Of a stretch of 64,000 nucleotides of DNA, positions 8,743 to 18,581 are shown one piece after another. Source of the stretch: Agrobacterium tumefaciens (lineage in GTDB: Bacteria; Pseudomonadota; Alphaproteobacteria; Rhizobiales; Rhizobiaceae). Below the pieces are notes generated by a model, which saw nothing but the letters and a program-made list of their open reading frames with translations, made no database searches and was not told the origin of the DNA. The position numbers and the translations under genes were made by a program. Location: assembly GCF_000834635.1 (NCBI RefSeq), contig NZ_JXQV01000009.1, positions 124,001 through 188,000 on the forward strand. Reading direction: 5' to 3'. Each line of letters opens with the position of its first letter. Position 1 is the first letter of the stretch.

Positions 8743-9447
8743 ATGCGCCGGTTAGGATTGGTCATCGCAATCCCGATCCTGACCCTATCGGCCTGCAACA
8801 CCACCGATACGCTGACCCCACTTGTGAATGTGGGGGAAAGCAACGTGCAGTCGACGCCCGTCAATCAGGGTGATCTGGATCAGGTCGCCGCCGCCGCTGA
8901 CCGCACGCCGACGGGCATACCATCGCAGGTTCCAGCCTACGCCCCGCAAAACACCCGACAGGCCCAGGCGCAGGCCATGTCCAGCGGTGTTCAATACGGC
9001 AAGCCGGTGGCAAACCAGCCCATGCCTGCGGTTCAGCCGCAGCCAGAGGTAAAGACGGCGGCCCTCCCATCAGGCGCATCAGCGGGCACAATCCGGTTTT
9101 TGCCGATCATTGGCGCGCCGGTTCAGGCTGTCACGCCTCTTTCCAGACAATTGGGCGCGGAAGCCCGGGCAAAAGGGCTGACGATCCGCCCCTCTTCGGA
9201 CACCACGGCTGAAAATATTCTGAAAGGCTATCTCTCGGCCTTTGCCGATGGCGGCAACGTGACCATTGTCTATGTGTGGGATGTGCTGGATGCAAATGGC
9301 GCGCGGCTTCACCGCCTTCAGGGCCAGGAAGTTGTGCCTGCACGCGGAGCAGACCCGTGGTCTGGCGCAACAGACGCGGCCATGCAGAAAATTGCGGCTA
9401 AAACACTTCAGGATTACCAGTCATGGAAAAATGCTCAACGCGGATGA
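8743..9447 (+). CDS. Predicted lipoprotein of unknown function
   Basis: A 234-residue secreted protein. The N-terminus MRRLGLVIAIPILTLSAC is a lipoprotein signal with lipobox LSAC and acylated Cys18. A low-complexity, Gln/Ala/Pro-rich linker follows (about residues 20-110). The C-terminal domain (about 115-230) looks folded: TIRFLPIIGAPVQAVTPLS, then NVTIVYVWDVLDANGARLHRLQG. I know no function for it. The ATG at 8743 is chosen because it makes the signal peptide start properly; the frame is open back to 8710. It has its own likely promoter and stands alone ahead of prs. Confidence 0.82.
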   Translation: MRRLGLVIAIPILTLSACNTTDTLTPLVNVGESNVQSTPVNQGDLDQVAAAADRTPTGIPSQVPAYAPQNTRQAQAQAMSSGVQYGKPVANQPMPAVQPQPEVKTAALPSGASAGTIRFLPIIGAPVQAVTPLSRQLGAEARAKGLTIRPSSDTTAENILKGYLSAFADGGNVTIVYVWDVLDANGARLHRLQGQEVVPARGADPWSGATDAAMQKIAAKTLQDYQSWKNAQRG

Positions 9448-9532
9448 GCAACCTGTGATAGAATCAAAGCGGATAAGCTTCGACCGAGTCACAAAGTTTT
9501 CATGAAAATTAAGGCTAACACCCTCTGACCTA

Positions 9533-9560
9533 TTGCATTCACGGGCAACACCGCTATTAA
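9533..9560 (+). promoter_or_regulatory. Candidate promoter for prs
   Basis: TTGCAT at 9533-9538 and TATTAA at 9555-9560 with a 16-base spacer. This leaves a 5' leader of about 120 bases before prs, in which no riboswitch or leader peptide was recognised. Confidence 0.35.
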
Positions 9561-9689
9561 AGCGCCCATGGCAAAACGGCATGTCCGGCACCCATTCGGG
9601 TCGGGTATTCCTTCCCGTAGAACGACGCGGAGACCACAGCGAGCAACGTTGTAGGATCTTCAGCATTGGCATGGAAACAGGCGGCAACA

Positions 9690-10622
9690 ATGAAGGTTTT
9701 CGCAGGCAATTCGAACCGGCATCTGGCCGAAGCGATCTGCAAGTATCTGAATGTCCCTCTTGGAAATGCCACTGTAAAGCGGTTTGCTGACCAGGAAATA
9801 TTCGTAGAAATCTCAGAAAACGTGCGCGGCGAGGATGTCTTCCTCGTTCAGTCCACGTCTTTCCCCGCTAATGACCACCTGATGGAACTGCTGATCATGA
9901 TCGACGCCATGCGTCGTTCATCTGCAAGGCGCATCACGGCGGTTCTTCCCTATTTCGGTTACGCTCGGCAGGACCGCAAGGCTGGCCCCCGCACACCGAT
10001 TTCGGCAAAGCTCGTTGCCAACCTGATTACCGAAGCCGGTGCGGACCGCGTTCTGACGCTTGATCTGCATGCTGGACAGATCCAGGGATTCTTCGACATT
10101 CCAACCGACAACCTCTTCGCCGCGCCTATTCTGGCGCGCGACGTGAAGGAACATTACGACACCAAGAACGTCGTGGTGGTGTCGCCTGACGTTGGCGGCG
10201 TGGTCCGCGCCCGTTCGCTTGCAAAGCGTCTGGACTGTCTGCTGGCCATCGTAGATAAGCGCCGTGATCGTCCCGGCGAGTCCGAAGTCATGAACGTGAT
10301 TGGTGACGTGACCGGCAAAGACTGCCTGCTGATGGACGATATCGTGGATTCCGGTGGCACACTCTGCAACGCGGCTGAGGCCCTGCTCAAGAACGGCGCG
10401 ACGAGCGTAACCGCCTATATCACCCACGGCGTTCTGTCCGGCGGTGCCGTTGCGCGTGTGGCATCCTCCAAGCTGCGTGAACTTGTCATCACAGACAGCA
10501 TTCAGCCAACCACAGCCGTGCAATCTGCGCACAATATCCGCGTGATCACCACCGCCACTCTGCTGGGCGAAGCGATCAACCGCACGGCCATGGAACAGTC
10601 TGTTTCTGGCCTCTTCGACTGA
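9690..10622 (+). CDS. prs: Ribose-phosphate pyrophosphokinase (PRPP synthetase)
   Basis: A 310-residue cytosolic enzyme making PRPP from ribose 5-phosphate and ATP for purine, pyrimidine, His and Trp synthesis. The start [16 protein letters not shown] is the usual class I N-terminus, so the ATG at 9690 is preferred to 9666. Other family blocks are [20 protein letters not shown], the cation-binding signature [26 protein letters not shown], and the PRPP loop [10 protein letters not shown]. The length is standard. A bidirectional terminator follows. Confidence 0.97.
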   Translation: MKVFAGNSNRHLAEAICKYLNVPLGNATVKRFADQEIFVEISENVRGEDVFLVQSTSFPANDHLMELLIMIDAMRRSSARRITAVLPYFGYARQDRKAGPRTPISAKLVANLITEAGADRVLTLDLHAGQIQGFFDIPTDNLFAAPILARDVKEHYDTKNVVVVSPDVGGVVRARSLAKRLDCLLAIVDKRRDRPGESEVMNVIGDVTGKDCLLMDDIVDSGGTLCNAAEALLKNGATSVTAYITHGVLSGGAVARVASSKLRELVITDSIQPTTAVQSAHNIRVITTATLLGEAINRTAMEQSVSGLFD

Positions 10623-10646
10623 TACATTTCACCGTCGTTTCCAATG

Positions 10647-10676
10647 AAAAAGCCGGAGCATCTGCCCCGGCTTTTT
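10647..10676. terminator. Bidirectional terminator between prs and aldehyde dehydrogenase
   Basis: AAAAAGCCGG and CCGGCTTTTT flank a short loop, with T runs on both strands. It serves prs on the plus strand and the convergent aldehyde dehydrogenase on the minus strand. Confidence 0.88.
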
Positions 10677-10704
10677 GCTTTTTAGCACTTGGAAAACGCT
10701 GGCC

Positions 10705-12222
10705 TCAGAAGAAGCCGAGCTTGTTGGGGCTGTAGGAAACCAGCAGGTTCTTGGTCTGCTGATAGTGATCCAGCATCATCTTGTGGGTTTCACGACCAAT
10801 GCCCGATTGCTTGTAACCGCCAAACGCTGCACCAGCCGGATAGGCATGGTAGCAATTGGTCCAGACGCGACCCGCTTCGATGCCACGCCCTGCCCGATAG
10901 GCAAGATTGGTATCGCGGCTCCACACGCCCGCGCCAAGACCATAGACCGTGTCGTTGGCGATCTCGATGGCTTCTTCGACCGTCTTGAAGGTGGTGACGG
11001 ATACGACAGGACCAAAAATCTCTTCCTGGAACACCCGCATCTTGTTGTTGCCTTCAAACACCGTTGGCTGGATGTAGAAGCCGTCTTTCAGATTGCCGGA
11101 GAGAGACTTCTTGTCGCCGCCGGTCAGCACTTTCGCGCCTTCTTTCTTGCCGATTTCGAGGTAGCTCATGATCTTGTCGAACTGCTCTTGCGAAGCCTGA
11201 GCGCCGATCATGGTGGCGGCATTCAGCGGGTCATCCTGGCTTATGGCCTCGACGCGCTTGATGGCCTTTTCCATGAAGCGATCATAGATCGATTCGTGCA
11301 CCAGCGCGCGTGACGGGCATGTGCACACCTCACCCTGGTTGAGCGCGAACATGGCAAAGCCTTCGAGTGCCTTGTCGAGGAAAGCATCATCCTCGTTCAT
11401 CACATCCGCAAAGAAGATGTTGGGGGACTTGCCGCCCAGTTCCAGCGTGATGTTGGTCACATTATCAGCGGCATAGCGCATGATTTCCTTGCCGACCGAA
11501 GTGGAACCGGTGAAAGCAATCTTGGCGATGCGATTGCTCTGCGCCAGCGGCTTTCCGGCCTCAAGGCCAAGACCGTTGACGATGTTGACAACACCCGGCG
11601 GCAGTAGATCCTCGATCAGCTCCATGACGAGCAGAATGGACGCTGGCGTCTGTTCTGCAGGCTTCAGAACCACGCAGTTACCAGCAGCAAGCGCCGGTGC
11701 AAGCTTCCATGTCGCCATCAGAATCGGGAAGTTCCAGGGAATGATCTGGCCAACGACGCCGAGAGGTTCGTGGAAATGGTAAGCGACCGTGTCATTGTCA
11801 ATCTGACCGATCGAGCCTTCCTGTGCACGGATACAACCGGCGAAATAACGGAAATGGTCAATCGCGAGCGGAATATCGGCATGCGTGGTTTCACGCAGCG
11901 GCTTGCCATTGTCCCATGTCTCGGCCCGCGCAATAAGTTCGAGATTGTCCTCGATGCGCTGCGCGATCTTCAACAGTATATTGGAGCGTTCCGTAGCACT
12001 CGTCGTTCCCCAGGCGGCGCGCGCCTTGTGCGCAGCATCCAGTGCAAACTCGATATCACTGGCGTCGGACCGGGGAACTTCGCAAATCTTCTGACCGGTC
12101 ACAGGCGACAGGTTATCCATATAACGTCCGGATTTCGGCTCCACCCACTGGCCGCCAATATAATTTCCGTATTTCAATTTGAATGGAGCTTCGCCGGCTT
12201 TTTGCTGGACCTGAATGTTCAT
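10705..12222 (-). CDS. NAD-dependent (acet)aldehyde dehydrogenase, AldB/ExaC-like
   Basis: A 505-residue member of the aldehyde dehydrogenase superfamily. Visible are the NAD-binding region [13 protein letters not shown], the [11 protein letters not shown] strand-turn, the active-site Glu motif LELGGKSP and the nucleophile block EVCTCPSR with Cys300 (and Cys302). The CTCPSR form and the end [17 protein letters not shown] are typical of the acetaldehyde/ethanol-inducible AldB/ExaC/AcoD group. It starts after GGGAGG on the minus strand. An AcoR-like regulator lies just upstream on the same strand, which supports alcohol or acetoin induction, as inference. Confidence 0.92.
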   Translation of the reverse strand: MNIQVQQKAGEAPFKLKYGNYIGGQWVEPKSGRYMDNLSPVTGQKICEVPRSDASDIEFALDAAHKARAAWGTTSATERSNILLKIAQRIEDNLELIARAETWDNGKPLRETTHADIPLAIDHFRYFAGCIRAQEGSIGQIDNDTVAYHFHEPLGVVGQIIPWNFPILMATWKLAPALAAGNCVVLKPAEQTPASILLVMELIEDLLPPGVVNIVNGLGLEAGKPLAQSNRIAKIAFTGSTSVGKEIMRYAADNVTNITLELGGKSPNIFFADVMNEDDAFLDKALEGFAMFALNQGEVCTCPSRALVHESIYDRFMEKAIKRVEAISQDDPLNAATMIGAQASQEQFDKIMSYLEIGKKEGAKVLTGGDKKSLSGNLKDGFYIQPTVFEGNNKMRVFQEEIFGPVVSVTTFKTVEEAIEIANDTVYGLGAGVWSRDTNLAYRAGRGIEAGRVWTNCYHAYPAGAAFGGYKQSGIGRETHKMMLDHYQQTKNLLVSYSPNKLGFF

Positions 12223-12357
12223 GTGTTCATCCTCCCTGATGAAATGCGACCTGTATCGGATCGCCTGGGGAGGATGGTGAACCCAGAATTCTGCCCTTCA
12301 TAGGGTGCCGCCGCAATACCGCAGTGCACAGTGTTTCACATATGCGACAGATGCCCC

Positions 12358-13317
12358 TTAGTGAACCGCGAGCCTCTTCATCTTCCGATGAAGCGTTGCG
12401 CGACTGATCCCCAACAATGTTGCGGCCTTGCTGATATTACCCTCGGCACGCGCCAGAACCCGGCGAAGCGCTGCACGCTCGGCCTCAGCCAGCTCTGCCC
12501 CCTTGTCATGGCGCTCTTCCCGCAGGGCATCCGACGCCGGAATACCAGCCGCCAGATGCGCATCATCCAGCTTCAAGGCCAGACGTGCAGCCCGTGTTGC
12601 ACCGAGAATGATATCATCCTGATCCACCGCCAGAAGCGACAAAGCAGCCGATTGACCAGATGGCAGCATGAGGATGCGGGCACCGGGGAATGCCGCCCGG
12701 AACAGATTGCCCTCGATGCGCTGGGCAGCATCCCGTACCGCTTGGGTCAACATCGAGAATGTGAGATCATTGACGTCATCGCGGCAAGTGGAAATGTCCA
12801 GAGCGCCGGTGACATGGCCGAGATGATCGCGAATGGGCGCGGTGGTGCAGGACAGATTGATGTTGGACGAGAAGAAATGCTGGTCGCGGTAGATGGTCAC
12901 GGACCGCTCATCGGCCAGCGCCGTGCCGATGCCATTGGTGCCGACACTCGCTTCGCTCCAGACGGCACCGGACCACAGGCCAAGCCTGCGAAAATCCCGA
13001 TCATCCGTTGCCGCACCGCGCCGCTCCAGCGCAACGCCATCCGCATCCGTCAACAAAAGGCAACAACCGGCCTTGCCGACGCTGAGGAAAATGCGGTCCA
13101 GCTCGTCGGCACTTTCGGCAATCAGGCGTGCCGAGATTTCCCGGGCCCGGCGAAACTCCGCATCGCCCAGAAAGATAGGCTCGCTGCTTTGTTCAGGTGC
13201 CAGATGGTGCATGGTCATGCACCGCCGCCACGATGCAATGATGGGTGAACTTGCCGCAGCCGAAGGCTGGCTGGCGCTTCGATACACGTGGTCAGCATGT
13301 GCCGTACCGTTGGTCAT
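12358..13317 (-). CDS. AcoR-like GAF/Fis transcriptional regulator without an AAA+ domain
   Basis: A 319-residue regulator. The N-terminus (SPIIASWRRCM, then the L-x-P block) is like AcoR-type sigma-54 activators. A GAF-like sensor domain covers about residues 60-200 (LLLTDADGVAL, VGTNGIGTALA). The C-terminus is a Fis-type helix-turn-helix (GNISKAATLLGISRATLHRKMKRL). The central AAA+ ATPase with its GAFTGA loop, usual in this family, is absent, so it cannot drive sigma-54 open complexes in the normal way. It probably regulates the aldehyde dehydrogenase 135 bases downstream. No sequence break is seen at the domain joint, so this is not an obvious pseudogene. Confidence 0.88.
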   Translation of the reverse strand: MTNGTAHADHVYRSASQPSAAASSPIIASWRRCMTMHHLAPEQSSEPIFLGDAEFRRAREISARLIAESADELDRIFLSVGKAGCCLLLTDADGVALERRGAATDDRDFRRLGLWSGAVWSEASVGTNGIGTALADERSVTIYRDQHFFSSNINLSCTTAPIRDHLGHVTGALDISTCRDDVNDLTFSMLTQAVRDAAQRIEGNLFRAAFPGARILMLPSGQSAALSLLAVDQDDIILGATRAARLALKLDDAHLAAGIPASDALREERHDKGAELAEAERAALRRVLARAEGNISKAATLLGISRATLHRKMKRLAVH

Positions 13318-13602
13318 GATCTCCTCCCGATCTTGAACCGATGGTGCACCTGATGCGTGTCTCTTTCAACGAAAAAAAGCGTCATCCGTGTTGATGCGGC
13401 CCGGTTGTCAGGCATAAGACGTGGCTGTGACGCAGGCCGAAGCTGAACGGACTTGCCTTTAAACCGTCTTTATACTATAGCGCCCGCATCCGTGTAGACA
13501 CCCTTGGAGGCAACGCGGGCGAGACGGCTTTTGAAAGAGCTTTCTCCAGTTTGATCCGGCACGCCGGAATGAACTCTCCAGACAACCTAAAAGGATTATG
13601 CC

Positions 13603-14217
13603 ATGAGCAAAGAATCGTATGAGCTCAAGGCCGAGGCGCGCGAACGAGTTGGTAAGGGGTCCTCTCGTGAACTTCGTCGCAACGGTTTGATTCCTGCTGT
13701 CATCTACGGTGACAAGCAAGCCCCGGTTTCTATCGCTATCTCGACCAATGAAGTCACCAAGCGCGTTCAGGCCGGTGGTTTCATGACGACTGTCGCAACG
13801 ATCAACGTTGACGGCCAGATCTACAAGGTCCTGCCAAAGGATTACCAGCGCGACCCGGTCCGCGATTTCATGATGCACGTCGATTTTCTTCGCGTATCTG
13901 GCAACTCGCAGGTCACTGTTGAAATTCCAGTTCACTTCATCAACGAAGAGAAGTCTGGCATCAAGACAGGTGGCGTCCTGAACATCGTTCGTCACACAAT
14001 CGAAGCCCACGTGCCTGCGGATGATATTCCTGAAGCAATCACTGTTGACCTCGATGGCTTCAAGGTCGGCGATAGCATTCACATTTCGCATATCAAGCTG
14101 CCAAAGAACGTTTCTCCTGTCATCACTGACCGCGACTTCACAGTTGCGACAATCGCTGCACCAACTGTTGCAGTTGTTGATGAAACGGAAGAAGCAGCCG
14201 AAGGCGCTTCCGAGTAA
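13603..14217 (+). CDS. rplY: 50S ribosomal protein L25/general stress protein Ctc
   Basis: A 204-residue, two-domain L25 of the long CTC type, binding 5S rRNA. The N-terminus reads [33 protein letters not shown], given here in part, which is the L25 signature. The C-terminal beta domain ([31 protein letters not shown]) matches the Ctc extension. The C-terminus is acidic ([12 protein letters not shown]). The ribosome site AAGGATT precedes the ATG. Codon use is biased like a highly expressed gene. A strong terminator follows, isolating it from the GGDEF-EAL gene. Confidence 0.96.
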   Translation: MSKESYELKAEARERVGKGSSRELRRNGLIPAVIYGDKQAPVSIAISTNEVTKRVQAGGFMTTVATINVDGQIYKVLPKDYQRDPVRDFMMHVDFLRVSGNSQVTVEIPVHFINEEKSGIKTGGVLNIVRHTIEAHVPADDIPEAITVDLDGFKVGDSIHISHIKLPKNVSPVITDRDFTVATIAAPTVAVVDETEEAAEGASE

Positions 14218-14257
14218 TCTGTTCAGCGCATCTGCGCTGTCTAACAGCTCTCTCTTC

Positions 14258-14290
14258 AATGCCTCGCATCGAAAGATGCGGGGCATTTTT
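14258..14290 (+). terminator. Rho-independent terminator of rplY
   Basis: Stem AATGCCTCGCATC/GATGCGGGGCATT with a GAAA tetraloop and a run of six T. It begins 41 bases after the rplY stop. The rest of the 312-base gap to the GGDEF-EAL gene (14291-14529) shows no gene and probably holds that gene's promoter. Confidence 0.92.
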
Positions 14291-14529
14291 TATGGACTTT
14301 TTCCACAACGAAACAGCAACACCGGCCGTTTCGGCCTTGTCTTCAGCAAGGGTTAATCATGCCCGGAAACGATAAGTCAAAGCTTTGGGTTTACGACTTT
14401 GGGTATTGTCGGTTGTAGAGCCACGCCAAGGCTTTGCATCGACTATCGGACGCGTCGTAATTCGAACATGAAGCTTTTATCGCATCTCTGCGGCAAGGGT
14501 TTGAAGGACAAAGGACGATATAGCTGCAG

Positions 14530-16920
14530 ATGACCCATTCCGTTGAAAGTCGCTTTATCGCGATTGTTTCCGGCGCACTTCTTGCGTTGGTCGCGCCGCT
14601 TTTTACTATTCTGCTTATGCTTTCCCACCATGAGTCGGTCGCTACCCAGCGAGACCGCCTGGAAATTCTGCTGGTTGCCAATTCGCAGGCGCTTGGCCGC
14701 CCGCTTTGGGACCTTGATGACGAGACCATCAACCAGATCACAGGCACACTCGTTACCGATCCCGCCGTCTACATGGTGAAAGTCCGCGATACGCTCGGTC
14801 ATCTGGACATTACCCAGACAGCAGGTTCCGTTGCCTCAGGCGATACGTCCTCAATCTCACGCGACATCAACTACAAGAACCTGGACGGTGAAACCAAAGT
14901 CGGCACCATCACCGTCTTCTTCCAGAATGTCGGGCTGTTCAACTCGTTGAGCAATATCGAGCTGGCCTTTATCTCGATTTTCATTCTGGCGATCTTCACC
15001 CTGTTCACCGCAGCCATCATCGGCAACCGACTGATGGTGATGAAGCCGTTGCTGCGGCTGACCGCGGCCATCGAAGCCACACGCAGGCTCGGCTCCCGCC
15101 ACCATGTCGACTGGCGCTCCAAGGACGAAATGGGACGGCTGGCGCGCAGCTTCAATGAAATGCAGATTCAGCTGGAACGGGAAGAACAGGAAATCAAGAA
15201 GGCGCATCTGCGCACGACAGAGATTTACAATCGCACCCCGGCCATGTTGTTCTCCCTCGACCCGGCAGACCGCATTGCCGCCGTCAGCGATTACTGGGTG
15301 GAGGCCACAGGCTACCAGCGCGAAGATGTTCTGGGCCGCAGTTTCGCCGAACTGATCGTCCCCGAAGATCGGGCGCGGTTTGTCTTGCGCAAACACCATG
15401 AAGCAACAGCTGACGCCATTGCGGGCAGTTCCGAACTCACGCTCCATTTTCAATGCGGCGATGGCCGCCACATGGACGTGCTGATTGCGGAAAAGACGCT
15501 GGATCTTGGCGATGGCCACCATCGCTCCGAGGGCTTGAGCGTCATGACCGACGTGACCGAGCTTCGCCGATCGGAGCAGCGCAATCGCTTGCAGGCCATT
15601 TCCGACCATCTGACCGGGCTCTTCAATCGCCAGGGCTTTGAAGCCATTCTTGATGATAAGATTCTCGAGGCCGATGCGAACAATACCGAACTAGCGTGCC
15701 TGTTCATCGACCTCGACCGTTTCAAGATGATCAACGACAATCTTGGCCATGCGGCGGGTGACGCCGTGCTCCAGACCTTTGTCGACCGCCTAAAGGGGCT
15801 TCTAACCCCGCTCGATACGGCCTCGAGGCTGGGCGGTGACGAGTTTGCGATCCTGCTGACAGGACCGATGGCTGATGGACGCGCCAACAAGCTCTGCGAT
15901 GCCATTTGCTCGATTTTCGATACGCCTTTCGACGCTGTCGGCCACAATGTGCGCCTCAGTGCCAGTATCGGCCTGGCGCTTTACCCAACCCACGCAAAAA
16001 CGGCATCCGAACTTCTGCAAAACGCCGATATGGCCATGTACAGCAAGAAGCGTGCGGGCAAGAACGGCGCGCAGATGTTCGATCCGTCGATCATGTCGCA
16101 GGCGCGAGAGCGCGCAGACATTGAGCAGGATATTGAACAGGCGCTGGAAGGCGATTGGCTGGAGGCGCATTTCCAGCCCATTCGCAACCTGACCAATGGC
16201 GAGACAGTTGGCTTTGAGGCATTGATGCGCCTCAACCACCCACGCAAGGGCATTCTTTCGCCCGCTGCCATCATCAATGTTGCTGAGGAAAACGGCACGA
16301 TAAGACGCATCGGCAACGCGATCCTTGAACATGCCTTGCGTGATCTGGCCGCTATTTCGCATGTCCCCGCCTATTTTAACGCCTATGTTGCCGTGAATTT
16401 CTCTGCGCTTCAGTTCGAACCAGGTTTGCCCACACGCATTGCCGGCCTGCTGTACCGTTACGGCATTTTGCCCAACCGGCTGGTGGTAGAAATTACCGAA
16501 GCCGTGCTGATGCATGACGACCCGCAAATTCGCGCCGTTCTGAGCGCCATCCGCGAGCTGGGATGCCGGATCGCGCTGGATGACTTTGGCACCGGTTATT
16601 CGTCGCTGAGCTATCTCAACCGCTTCCCGATCGATATCATCAAGATCGACCAGTCGTTTACGCGCTCCATCCGGGATGAAGTGGCGGAGATCAGCCATAG
16701 AAGCCGGATGCTTGTGGAAGGCATCAACGCCATTTCGCACAGAATGAACTGCATCGTGATTGCCGAAGGAATTGAGACAGCAGAAGAGGAAGCCATGCTG
16801 AAAGATATTGGCGTAGATTGCGGACAGGGATATCTTTACGCAAGACCGCAGCCCATCAGCACCTTCATGGCTGCTTTCGAACAGCAGGGACTACAACGAA
16901 CGGCAAACGTCAGGGCGTAA
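14530..16920 (+). CDS. Membrane-bound PAS-GGDEF-EAL cyclic-di-GMP enzyme
   Basis: A 796-residue signalling protein. Membrane segments lie at about residues 9-31 and 145-170, enclosing a periplasmic sensor region of roughly 115 residues. A HAMP linker (about 172-225), a PAS domain (about 230-350), GGDEF (about 370-530) and EAL (about 540-785) follow. GGDEF is intact at 435-439 (RLGGDEFA). EAL is intact at 563-565 (FEALMRLN), with NFSALQF, EITEAV, DDFGTGYSSL, KIDQSF, EGIET and QGYLYARP all present, so both cyclase and phosphodiesterase activity are plausible. The product-inhibition I-site (RxxD) reads TPLD and lacks its Arg. A periplasmic binding protein follows 24 bases later and may feed it ligand signals. 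Confidence 0.94.
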   Translation: MTHSVESRFIAIVSGALLALVAPLFTILLMLSHHESVATQRDRLEILLVANSQALGRPLWDLDDETINQITGTLVTDPAVYMVKVRDTLGHLDITQTAGSVASGDTSSISRDINYKNLDGETKVGTITVFFQNVGLFNSLSNIELAFISIFILAIFTLFTAAIIGNRLMVMKPLLRLTAAIEATRRLGSRHHVDWRSKDEMGRLARSFNEMQIQLEREEQEIKKAHLRTTEIYNRTPAMLFSLDPADRIAAVSDYWVEATGYQREDVLGRSFAELIVPEDRARFVLRKHHEATADAIAGSSELTLHFQCGDGRHMDVLIAEKTLDLGDGHHRSEGLSVMTDVTELRRSEQRNRLQAISDHLTGLFNRQGFEAILDDKILEADANNTELACLFIDLDRFKMINDNLGHAAGDAVLQTFVDRLKGLLTPLDTASRLGGDEFAILLTGPMADGRANKLCDAICSIFDTPFDAVGHNVRLSASIGLALYPTHAKTASELLQNADMAMYSKKRAGKNGAQMFDPSIMSQARERADIEQDIEQALEGDWLEAHFQPIRNLTNGETVGFEALMRLNHPRKGILSPAAIINVAEENGTIRRIGNAILEHALRDLAAISHVPAYFNAYVAVNFSALQFEPGLPTRIAGLLYRYGILPNRLVVEITEAVLMHDDPQIRAVLSAIRELGCRIALDDFGTGYSSLSYLNRFPIDIIKIDQSFTRSIRDEVAEISHRSRMLVEGINAISHRMNCIVIAEGIETAEEEAMLKDIGVDCGQGYLYARPQPISTFMAAFEQQGLQRTANVRA

Positions 16921-16944
16921 CGTCATCGGGGAGGATGAACGTCA

Positions 16945-17661
16945 ATGTTGCGAACTCTATTAGCATTGCTGTTGTTTGCCGCGGCTCTACCGGCCTCAGC
17001 CGAGCGGCTGCACATTTCAACTGAAAACTACCCGCCCTACAATGTGAGGGACAGCCAGGGACGCCCGAGCGGCGTCTATATGGACCAGTTGAAGATCATA
17101 TTCGAGCGTAGCGGCATTGAATATCAGGCGGAGATATTGCCCTGGGCTAGAGCTTTGGCCTTGGCCCAATCCGAACCCATGCACTGCGTTGCTGCAGCAG
17201 CCCGCACGCCTGCGCGCCAGCCCCTGTTCAAATGGGTTTTCCCCCTCCATACGGATCGCAACATTCTGGTTGCGCGCAAGGACCACAGCCTGCAGATCAA
17301 CAGTCTGGAGGACGCCAAGGCCTATGTCGTGGGAACGCAGCGGACCGACTATACCGAATCCATTCTGAAATCCCTAGATTTCAAGCGGATCGATCTCAGC
17401 GCAGATTTCGACACGACCCTGGTCAAGCTGGCAGCGGGGCGCATTGATCTGATGCCGATGTCTGAAAGCTCTTTAAACAAACTTGCGCCCGGCGAGTTTG
17501 TGGAAGTAGCCGTTCTGACCCATCAAAGCCTCGGCATGGCGTGCAATCTTTCTGTTCCCGACCCTCTCATCGCCAAAATGCAGCATGTCCTCAATGGCAT
17601 GATTTCGGACGGAACCCAGCGCCAGATTTTTGAAAAACACGGCCTCATAACGCGTCCCTAG
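16945..17661 (+). CDS. Periplasmic substrate-binding protein, amino-acid/family 3 type
   Basis: A 238-residue secreted protein with a clean Sec signal (MLRTLLALLLFAAALPASA, cleaved before ERLHIS). The mature part starts HISTENYPPYNVRDSQGRPSG and continues with DQLKIIFERSG and EILPWARALALAQ, the usual opening of SBP family 3 proteins, and ends GTQRQIFEKHG. No permease or ATPase gene is adjacent. Instead it sits 24 bases behind the GGDEF-EAL gene with a GAGG ribosome site, so it is probably an accessory sensor rather than a transporter part. The ligand is unknown. Confidence 0.9.
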   Translation: MLRTLLALLLFAAALPASAERLHISTENYPPYNVRDSQGRPSGVYMDQLKIIFERSGIEYQAEILPWARALALAQSEPMHCVAAAARTPARQPLFKWVFPLHTDRNILVARKDHSLQINSLEDAKAYVVGTQRTDYTESILKSLDFKRIDLSADFDTTLVKLAAGRIDLMPMSESSLNKLAPGEFVEVAVLTHQSLGMACNLSVPDPLIAKMQHVLNGMISDGTQRQIFEKHGLITRP

Positions 17662-17686
17662 CCAAAAGCCGCGACAAAAGCGTTGA

Positions 17687-17740
17687 CTTCCGCTTGATTT
17701 TTCGATGGTGAAGGCATCGGTCCAACGAACGAAGCGGAAG
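17687..17740 (+). promoter_or_regulatory. Inverted repeat that could mask the pth Shine-Dalgarno
   Basis: CTTCCGCTT at 17687-17695 and its perfect complement AAGCGGAAG at 17732-17740 are 36 bases apart. The second arm contains GGAAG, five bases before the pth ATG at 17746. If transcribed together, the arms could pair and hide the ribosome site. This is inference from complementarity alone. Confidence 0.35.
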
Positions 17741-17745
17741 CGTCC

Positions 17746-18462
17746 ATGATCATCATTGCAGGCCTTGGCAATCCCGGCACGCAATATGCGGGCAATCGCC
17801 ACAATATCGGTTTCATGGCTGTCGATGCGCTGCAACGCCTGCCCTCTTTTGCGCCATGGTCGAAAAAGTTCAAGGCGGAGATTTCCGAAGGCGAGATCGC
17901 AGGGGAAAAAGTGCTTCTCCTCAAGCCTTTGACGTTCATGAACCTCTCGGGCGAGTCCGTTGGCGAAGCCATGCGCTTCTACAAGGTCAAGATCGGCGAT
18001 ATCATCGCCATCCATGATGAGCTGGATCTGGTTGCAGGTCGCGCCCGCATCAAGGTTGGCGGCGGGCATGGCGGTCACAATGGCCTCAAATCCATCGATG
18101 CCCATTGCGGCAAGGAATATCGCCGCCTGCGGCTGGGCATCGGCCATCCCGGCGACAAGGAGCGCGTGAATGGCCACGTGCTGGGAGACTTCGCCAAGGC
18201 CGACAAGGTTTGGCTGGAGCCGCTGATCGATGCCATTGCCGACAATGCCGAGATGCTGGTGAAGGGCGAGGATTCCCAACTGATGAACAAGCTGGCGCTG
18301 GCCGCTGGCGTGAAGTCCGAGGAAAAGAAAGCCGCGGGTCCCTCTAAGCCCGCCGGCCAATCGCACATCCACGCGGCGCGCAATTTCGCCCAGCCGAAGA
18401 AGCTGCCGGAAACCGGGCCGATGGCCGAAATGCTGAAACGGATGTTTGCCAAGAAGGACTGA
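17746..18462 (+). CDS. pth: Peptidyl-tRNA hydrolase
   Basis: A 238-residue enzyme that recycles peptidyl-tRNA released from ribosomes. The start [22 protein letters not shown] contains the conserved Asn and catalytic His region, quoted in part. [20 protein letters not shown] and [13 protein letters not shown] are the other signature blocks. A basic, Ala/Lys/Pro-rich tail of about 40 residues exceeds the E. coli length and is common in alphaproteobacteria. In many bacteria pth follows rplY directly; here the two are separated by the GGDEF-EAL and binding-protein genes. Confidence 0.96.
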   Translation: MIIIAGLGNPGTQYAGNRHNIGFMAVDALQRLPSFAPWSKKFKAEISEGEIAGEKVLLLKPLTFMNLSGESVGEAMRFYKVKIGDIIAIHDELDLVAGRARIKVGGGHGGHNGLKSIDAHCGKEYRRLRLGIGHPGDKERVNGHVLGDFAKADKVWLEPLIDAIADNAEMLVKGEDSQLMNKLALAAGVKSEEKKAAGPSKPAGQSHIHAARNFAQPKKLPETGPMAEMLKRMFAKKD

Positions 18463-18581
18463 GATAGTGGGCCGCAAGTACATCGCCGCTTGAAACTTTT
18501 CGCAGCATACCCATTTCACGCTGATGAAAACATCAGACGCCAGTCCCCGCTCCCTTCCTGCCCGACGCGAATATCCCATCC

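Noticed and set aside
12223..12357. A sigma-54 promoter upstream of the aldehyde dehydrogenase
   Set aside because: A GGCACC sequence exists, but no TTGC element at the right spacing, and the regulator lacks the AAA+ domain such a promoter needs.
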